Positions 58,681 to 64,000 of a stretch of 64,000 bases of DNA are shown here, in pieces (within the stretch, counting starts at the first letter, position 1; each line of letters starts with the position of its first letter). The stretch spans positions 394,647,037 to 394,711,036 of the forward strand of contig NC_080672.1 in assembly GCF_030247195.1 (NCBI RefSeq), written 5' to 3'. The DNA comes from Topomyia yanbarensis (Eukaryota; Arthropoda; Insecta; Diptera; Culicidae). A program made the position numbers and the translations under genes. Below the pieces are notes generated by a model that saw nothing but the letters and a program-made list of their open reading frames with translations, had not been told where the DNA came from and did not search any database.

Positions 58681-59400
58681 CTCACGAAACAGCACGTTTC
58701 CTACTAAAATCTCAAATAACTTTGATCCAGCGCAGAGTGAGGTTATGCCACGATAGTTCGCAATATTTTGCTTATCACCTTTTTTAAAAACGGGAAACAT
58801 AACTGATTTTTTCCAACACACGGGAAACGCCGATTGCAATAGTGATTGATTGAAAATTAGCCTTAAAGGCGTACACAATGCGCTTGCGCATCTTTTCAGT
58901 ATAATGGAAGGAATACCATCTGGTCCTGCTGATGTTGAAGACTTTAGCTTTATCGTGGCAGTTAAAATGTCTTCGTCAGTAAATTGGATATTACCTACAT
59001 TAATTACATCATGAGGGACATTCTGAAGGCCATATTCCACTTGAGTGGAGTTAGCCGAGTCCTTTTTAAACACACTCGAGAAATGTTGAGCGAATAGGTC
59101 ACAGATGCCGCTTGGAGTGCTTGATGTTTCACTTGCAAGGAACATACTGGAAGGAAGCCCATTTTCTTTGCGTTTTCTGTTAACGAAAGACCAAAACTGC
59201 TTTGGATTTTGTTTCAGGTTTGATTGGGTTTGTGCTACGTGTCTTGAATAGAGGAACCGATTATATGTCTTGTAACTGTTGCTAGCTTGAATAAACTCTC
59301 GTTTTGTAATGGGGTTTCGTCGGCTGGTGTAATGCCGAAGCGCAGCTGCTCGCAATCTTTTCAGCTTACGTAGCTGACGATTGGACCATGCCGGTTTTGG
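58669..59400 (-). pseudogene. ORF2 linker and RT N-terminal part
   Basis: Open frame 59355-58669: SNLKQNPKQFWSFVNRKRKE, LFAQHFSSVFKK, STSAGPDGIPSIILKRC (RT block 2 region), FPVFKKGDKQNIANYRGITS, SKLFEIL, ending at a TAA where a Tyr or similar codon is expected (KA-stop-ISKDQHGFF). Separated from the endonuclease by a single in-frame TGA at 59399-59401 (APRP-stop-PKPAWSNRQL). Confidence 0.85.
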
Positions 59401-60330
59401 TCAGGGACGTGGTGCGGGAACTGTTATTCTGAATAGCTGTTTCAGGACCAGTGAAAGTTTTTCTACGGCAACATCTACATCGATCGCGGAATTTAACAAA
59501 GTCTCCCAATCAATTGCCTGTAGTGAACTTTGAAGCCTAGAGAAATCAGTCTTCGAAAAGTTGAACTCCCTGACATCCAGAATTTCGTCAAAAATAACCA
59601 ACTGGGGACAAATCTGCGTTACTAGAAGAGGAGGATGATATGCGTCACAGGCAACTAATGGCTCAAGGGCTTCTGAAACGGCGCAGTTAATAGAAGCTTC
59701 TTCATTTACGAACAGGAGATCCAGGGTTCGATTTCGTCTGTTATTTACGGTACACATTTGCAGCATGTTCAATATAGACATTCCGTCCAATAAGGCAATA
59801 CTCGCTCTCGAAAAGATAGATTCAGAAGGATCTGGAAAGGCATAACCGGAGGGTGTACTCTTCCAAAGAAGTCCTGGCTGATTATAGTCACCAAACAGTA
59901 GATGAGCCATGTTGGGTTGAATGGAAGTTGCGATGTCAAGTGCTGAGTCTATGTGCTTCTGAATAATATCTATATCACTTGCGGAATCAGGGGGAATGTA
60001 TACTACGCCTACACAAATATTAGTATCGCGCCCGCGAATATCTATCCACAGTTGTTCGAGATCGTTACTATCCGTTTTATGTTTGGACGAGAGCCGGTTG
60101 GACACTGCAATAAGCACACCACCACCACGTTTTTTCCCTGTACTGTCTGGATCGCGATCTTTACGGTAAACCTTGGGCCGAATAACTGGATCGAATGGAT
60201 TTGATCATTCAGCCACGTTTCGGTTAGAACAATGACATCATATTCGGCCTCTGAAACAGCGACGAACAACTCGTCAATTTTTGTGCGTAGTCCTCTCACG
60301 TTCTGGTAGTAGATACTAAGTTGTTCCTCC
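59401..60330 (-). pseudogene. ORF2 apurinic-like endonuclease domain
   Basis: Nicks target DNA. Blocks in order: LSIYYQNVRGLRTKIDELF (N of the active-site Asn motif), YDVIVLTETWLNDQ (catalytic Glu in LTETWL), a frameshift near 60165 in RFTV/RKDRDP, GGGVLIAVSNRLSSK, VGVVYIPPDSASD, HLLFGDYNQPGLLW (Asp/Asn in GDYN), RTLDLLFVN, and a DAYHPPLL block where S-D-H-x-P is normally found (here A-Y-H-P). Most metal-binding positions are retained; the SDH box is altered. Confidence 0.85.
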
Positions 60331-60609
60331 AGATAGTGTCCTGATGGTTGAGCGGTAGAAAGACGAGCGGCGATGGTGGTGGCGTCTGGCTGTAATAGGG
60401 GTGGATTTTCAGCGGGAGCAGCATCTGTATGTCCTACTTCGGAAGAACATATACATTCATTGCATTTACCTGTGTAAACAAAAGCAGGAACTTCAAATTG
60501 CTCTAATTGTTTTAGACTGCTGTTATCTGACCGGAACATATCGTAGTCTCTGCTTTCAGATTTTGTTGTCAACATATAGGCGTCGGAGTTAAGCTGATCA
60601 CGTCCGTTG

Positions 60610-61360
60610 GTAAGCTGCAATTGTAGATCTGACCGGGAAGGGTCGCTGCCAAGTTCCGTGGCAAGCAGATGGTCGGTGATGGGTTCTAGCTGATTGTGCC
60701 CATCGGCAAGCTGCAATTGTGGGTCTGGCCGGGAAAGGTCGCTGCCATAACATACAAGTTCCTTAGAAAACAGATGAACGTCGTTGATGGAATCAGGCTG
60801 ATTGCATCCATCGACAAGCTGCAATTGTGGATCTAATTTAAGGTGCGCAGTATCGTGAGTAGCTTCGGGAGGACATATACCCTCCTTAGCTTTACCTGAC
60901 CGGGAAAGGTCGCTGCCATAGCATACAAGTTCCTTAGAAAACAGGTGAACGTCGTTGATGGAATCAGGCTGGTTGCCTTCGTCGACAAGCTGCAATTGTG
61001 GATCTAATTTAAGGTGCGCAGTATCGTGAGTAGCTTCGGGAGGACATATACCTTAGCTTTACCTGACCGGGAAAGGTCGCTGCCATAGCATACAAGTTCC
61101 TTAGAAAACAGATGAACGTCGTTGATGGAATTGGCCTGATTGCATCCGTCGACAAGCTGCAATTGTGGATCTAATTTAAGGTGCGCAGTATCTTGAGTAG
61201 CTTCGGGAGGACATATACCCTCCTTAGCTTTACCTGACCGGGAAATGTCGCTGCCATAACACACAGGTTCCGTGGAGAGCAGGTTAACGTAGTTGAAGGA
61301 ATCGGGCTGATTGCACCCGTCGGTAAGATGCAATTGTGGATCTGGACAGATGAGGTCGCC
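60610..61360 (-). repeat. Coding minisatellite in ORF2 N-terminal extension
   Basis: The phrase CAATTGTGGATCT recurs at 60618, 60714, 60822, 60993, 61160 and 61331: spacings 96, 108, 171, 167 and 171 bp. The long unit is 57 codons (DPQLQLVDGCNQPDSINDVH, LFSKELVCYGSDLSRSGKAK, EGICPPEATHDTAHLKL). The 167-bp unit lacks 4 bp (CCTC, near 61050), which shifts the frame and breaks the reading frame between 61004 and 60995. The repeat region is in frame with the endonuclease at its 3' end. Function unknown; a flexible linker is one guess. Confidence 0.85.
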
Positions 61361-61600
61361 ATCGTTGCTGCTTCGTTGTTCTAACCAAGATTCATTCTCC
61401 GATGGCGTCGCTGCCACAGAAGAAACATGGTTGCTGTGGTTGATTTGTCGTTTGACCGGAGGAGGTTTCTGCGAGTTTACCGTTATCCGGCCAGCGAGTC
61501 TTCCGGGCCAAAGACAAAAAGTGTTTGAATTTATTGAAGATTGCACGAGTTCTGACGGAACGATATTCGGCCTTGACAGAAATATCTAAAATACGCCCTG
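61361..61600 (-). pseudogene. 5' part of the same frame, no domain recognised
   Basis: Minus-strand frame from about 61590: IVPSELVQSSINSNTFCLWP, RLAGRITVNSQKPPPVKRQI, VSSVAATPSENESWLEQRSS. Low-complexity, no zinc knuckle. It may be the ORF1 C-terminus or ORF2 N-terminus. The element probably starts or is truncated near 61600-61630, next to the plus-strand LINE. Confidence 0.45.
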
Positions 61601-61649
61601 ATAAGCTTCGGGTGGTGGTAAATAACTTAAACCAGGCATGATGTTGTTG

Positions 61650-62560
61650 TTGGCTAAGTGCCTTTTACGAAGGAGTATAGGGTATATGTACCATCAAATA
61701 GAGTTGAATGTGCCGGGGCAGTCTCCGATCCGTGTTTGAATTGCGCGGATCTGCTGACACATGGGGATGAATATTTTAAAGACACCATGCTCCAGCCAGT
61801 AAAGATAATGGAGTGCAAACGTTTGCTTTCAGCATCAGTTGCAGCGGACGGGAAGGGTTCATACGTGGACGTCAACTCAGACTTTTACCGGGTGACCATC
61901 GCCGGTACTGCTCTACCCAACTACCTCCACTTTGACAAGATTCATCTATCTGTTCGCCATTTTGTGCCGCGGATCATGAACTGCAAAAATTGCAAACAAC
62001 TGGGACATACAGCCTCCCATTCGTTGTGAGAAATACAGTGGAAATCACATGGATGATTCCCGTGGAAGAAATGTTTAAAAGTGTCTCTACTGAGGGAGAA
62101 ACCCACATGATCTCCCGGCATGTCCGACGTGAAAACAGCGAGTGGACAAAACTTATGCGCTCCCTTCAGGGACGTTCCAAGCTATCTTTTGTAGAAATGT
62201 TAAAGATAGCTACGCCATCGGAACTTACTAACATCTATACTAACTACCAGCGACTGTGATGAACCCCAGGAGAGAACTTCTACTTCTACTGTACCTAGAG
62301 GCAATAGAAAAAGGAGGAACATCTCCGCTCCCAAGCTTCGTTGTAAAGGCCAGAAGGTGTCTCTTCAAGGTCCTTCAAAAATAACTACTCGAGGAAGCAC
62401 TGGTGCAAAATCGAAGCAGGTAACTCCTTTCCTGAGCTCAGAAAAGGAGTGCCTAGCACTCCCAGGAACATTAAAACCCCAAGATCTCAACTTTCACGAT
62501 TTCAATGTTATTCGCTTGGATCGAATCGCTCTTACGGAGGAGTAATTTTAGGGATCAAAA
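61650..62560 (+). pseudogene. I-clade LINE ORF1 (gag-like) relic
   Basis: Plus strand: VPFTKEYRVYVPSNRVECAG, VKIMECKRLLSASVAADGKG, YRVTIAGTALPNYLHFDKIH, HFVPRIMNCKNCKQLGHTAS. The last is a zinc knuckle CX2CX4HX4 whose final Cys is Ser, then a stop. In shifted frames follow LMRSLQGRSKLSFVEMLKIA, TPSELTNIYTNYQ and RKRRNISAPKLRCKGQKVSL, ending ...LALPGTLKPQ. This matches the layout of I-clade ORF1. Several frame changes. It lies head to head with the jockey-like element. Confidence 0.8.
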
Positions 62561-63700
62561 AGTGTTATTCTTTCAATTGAATCAACCTCCCCTCGACATC
62601 ATGCATTGAAGTTCTCGATTGCCAAACTAGAATTATAGACATTTGCATTGCTTCCACCTTCATCCCCCCTAGAGCCTCAGCAGGCCCCCGATATTGCGAA
62701 ACTCCTCCCGTGCTGAGACTAGTTTTAGGTGATTTTAACTCCCACGGTACGGAATGGGGAATACAGATCATCGATCTACCCCACTCCACGAGCTTTGCGA
62801 CAACTTCAATATGACTATTTTGAACACGGGTGACACGGATTCATGCTCCCCAAGCGCCTTAGACTTGTCTCTCTATTCGACATCGCTGCGGTTAGATTGC
62901 ATGTAGAACGTAATCCCTGATCCGCACGGTAACGACCATCTGCCAATCATAATTGCTATTGCTAACAATTCAGGGCCACCGAACACAATCTATGTTTCGT
63001 ATGAACTCACATGAAATATAGATTTGAAGAGCTACGCGGCCGCGAGATCCAGTGAAATCGAGTCCACACAAGAGCTTTCTCTGGAGGATGAGTACGGATT
63101 CCTGGCTGGTTTGATTCTAGACACCGCGAATGAAGTTCAGACTAAACGCGTACCAGATGCGAATTCCTCGCGGACAGCCTCACAACCCATGGTAACACAA
63201 AGGGTGCTCAGACGTGTACGCAGAGAAGGCCGCCGCATAGAAGAGCTTCGGGACGGCGGGTTACCCACTAGTTATCGACAATACGCTACGTTAGACACGT
63301 AAATGATGAGTTTAATAAAAACTAAGAAGCGCATACTGGCGCTGGTTCGTTGACGGACTCACGAGAGAAACATCTATGAGCATTCTTTGGGACACGACCC
63401 GGTATATGCGAAACCGAAACAGTACTAAGGAGAGCGAGAATTATTCAAACCGGTGGATATTCGATTTCGCCAAAAAGGTTTGTCCGGACTCCGCCCGAAA
63501 CAGAAGGTCTACCGTGCTGCGTCCCCTACGATAGCGCGAACGAAACATCTTTAGCGATGGTGGAATTCTCGCTTGCGCTCTTATCGTGTAAAAATAAAGC
63601 CAGTGCCAGACAGCATCAAATTCAACTTGTTGTAGAATGTGACAGACTCTGCCAAAAGACGTTTGTTGAATTTATTAACTTCACTGCCTTCAAATCCACA
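62561..63700 (+). pseudogene. I-clade LINE ORF2: endonuclease and start of RT linker
   Basis: Plus-strand frames: LGIKKCYSFN, RIIDICIASTFIPPRASAGP, LRLVLGDFNSHGTEWG (GDFNSHG of the endonuclease), NVIPDPHGNDHLPIIIAIAN (G-N-D-H-L-P in place of SDHLP), SYAAARSSEIESTQELSLED, ILDTANEVQTKRVPDANSSR, GLPTSYRQYATLDT. Further frames resemble YSNRWIFDFAKKVCPDSAP. It then fades near 63700, before the RT palm, so the copy is 3'-truncated. The RNase H piece at 23.8-25.5 kb is from the same clade. Confidence 0.8.
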
Positions 63701-64000
63701 AACAGATAATGGGTTGGCAAGTCATATTCCCAATATCAAAGAGTGATTATCTAAGGAGCAACTATTGAAATCGAGAGCCATTACTTTAATGTATTTTTTC
63801 GTGTTCGTGTAAAAAGCGTAGTACTGAAAACCCAACGCTGTTTTAAGTTGTTTACATTTATTGACACTAAACTTTTTGGAATGTCAAACACCTGATTCCG
63901 GATTAAAAATCAGACTCTAATCAGCATAAATATCTCAAATTAGATATCCTAACAACTTCTCGAGCATGTTCAAAGTTATCCTAGTTGGACTCAGTAACGC
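63701..64000. other. No gene recognised
   Basis: AT-rich sequence following the truncated LINE; no features seen before the window edge. Confidence 0.4.

Larger units (their letters stand above)
57205..61600 (-). mobile_element. Jockey-like non-LTR retrotransposon, near-complete ORF2
   Basis: The element runs from about 61600 (5', probably truncated) to a (TTTA)n run at 57205-57239, which is an (AAAT)n-type 3' tail on the minus strand. Order on the minus strand: tandem-repeat region, AP endonuclease, linker, RT with YADD, 3' UTR. Few lesions separate it from an open frame: 4-bp deletion near 61050, frameshift near 60165, TGA at 59399-59401, TAA at 58669-58671, 1-bp loss in a T run near 58650. 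No RNase H seen. It abuts, head to head, an I-clade LINE on the plus strand. Confidence 0.85.

Overview
This is a eukaryotic window, AT-rich, with no operon-like coding, no run of long exons and no host protein gene I can name. It reads as a repeat-dense intergenic or intronic stretch of an insect genome. A mosquito, probably a culicine, fits best. The evidence is a DD37E-spaced Tc1/mariner transposase of the ITmD37E type (described from mosquitoes), I-clade and jockey-like non-LTR retrotransposons, a tRNA-derived SINE, many short MITE families with TTAA, TAA or TA target duplications, and Helitron-like ends. The species assignment is inference from memory of element families, not from a search.

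Layout. 0-2.7 kb: decayed tandem array interrupted by a 0.75-kb foldback element. 2.7-6.2 kb: a broken jockey-like retrotransposon on the minus strand (ORF1, endonuclease and RT remnants) carrying two younger insertions with clear target duplications (a hAT-type MITE and a LINE 3' fragment). 8.2 kb: SINE. 8.9-10.4 kb: DD37E transposase relic split by a TIR element. 10.9-12.1 kb: element with inverted subterminal arrays. 13.4-14.1 kb: RT relic split by a TAA-flanked MITE. 20-21.3 kb: truncated histone H2A pseudogene, a direct duplication, 220 bp of (AT)n and a Helitron-like end. 22.5-23.3 kb: TA-flanked TIR element. 23.8-25.5 kb: 3' part of an I-clade LINE with RNase H. 28-31.6 kb: a cluster of palindromic and TIR elements, two of them abutting. 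32-33.5 kb: 9-bp minisatellite and a perfect 39-bp-arm hairpin. 33.8-40.5 kb: three more RT relics and one possible host promoter/5' UTR (39.3-39.8 kb, minus). 45-51.4 kb: an ORF1 relic, three copies of one retroposon, a 1.44-kb foldback with about 575-bp arms, and a 1.96-kb TIR element containing a mariner-like relic. 52-57 kb: small MITEs. 57.2-61.6 kb: the best preserved element, a jockey-like LINE on the minus strand with only a few disabling lesions and an unusual 171-bp coding tandem repeat before its endonuclease. 61.65-63.7 kb: 5' half of an I-clade LINE on the plus strand.

The parts do not form a cellular pathway. They are layers of transposition whose order can be read from nesting and target duplications. 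I found no CRISPR, no credible tRNA or rRNA gene, and no viral integration I could recognise. The most unusual items are the long foldback at 47.8-49.2 kb, the internal coding minisatellite of the 57-61 kb LINE, the 5/7/9-bp-ambiguous duplication and heptamer-like ends of the 49.4-51.4 kb element, and a noncoding motif conserved in three distant places.
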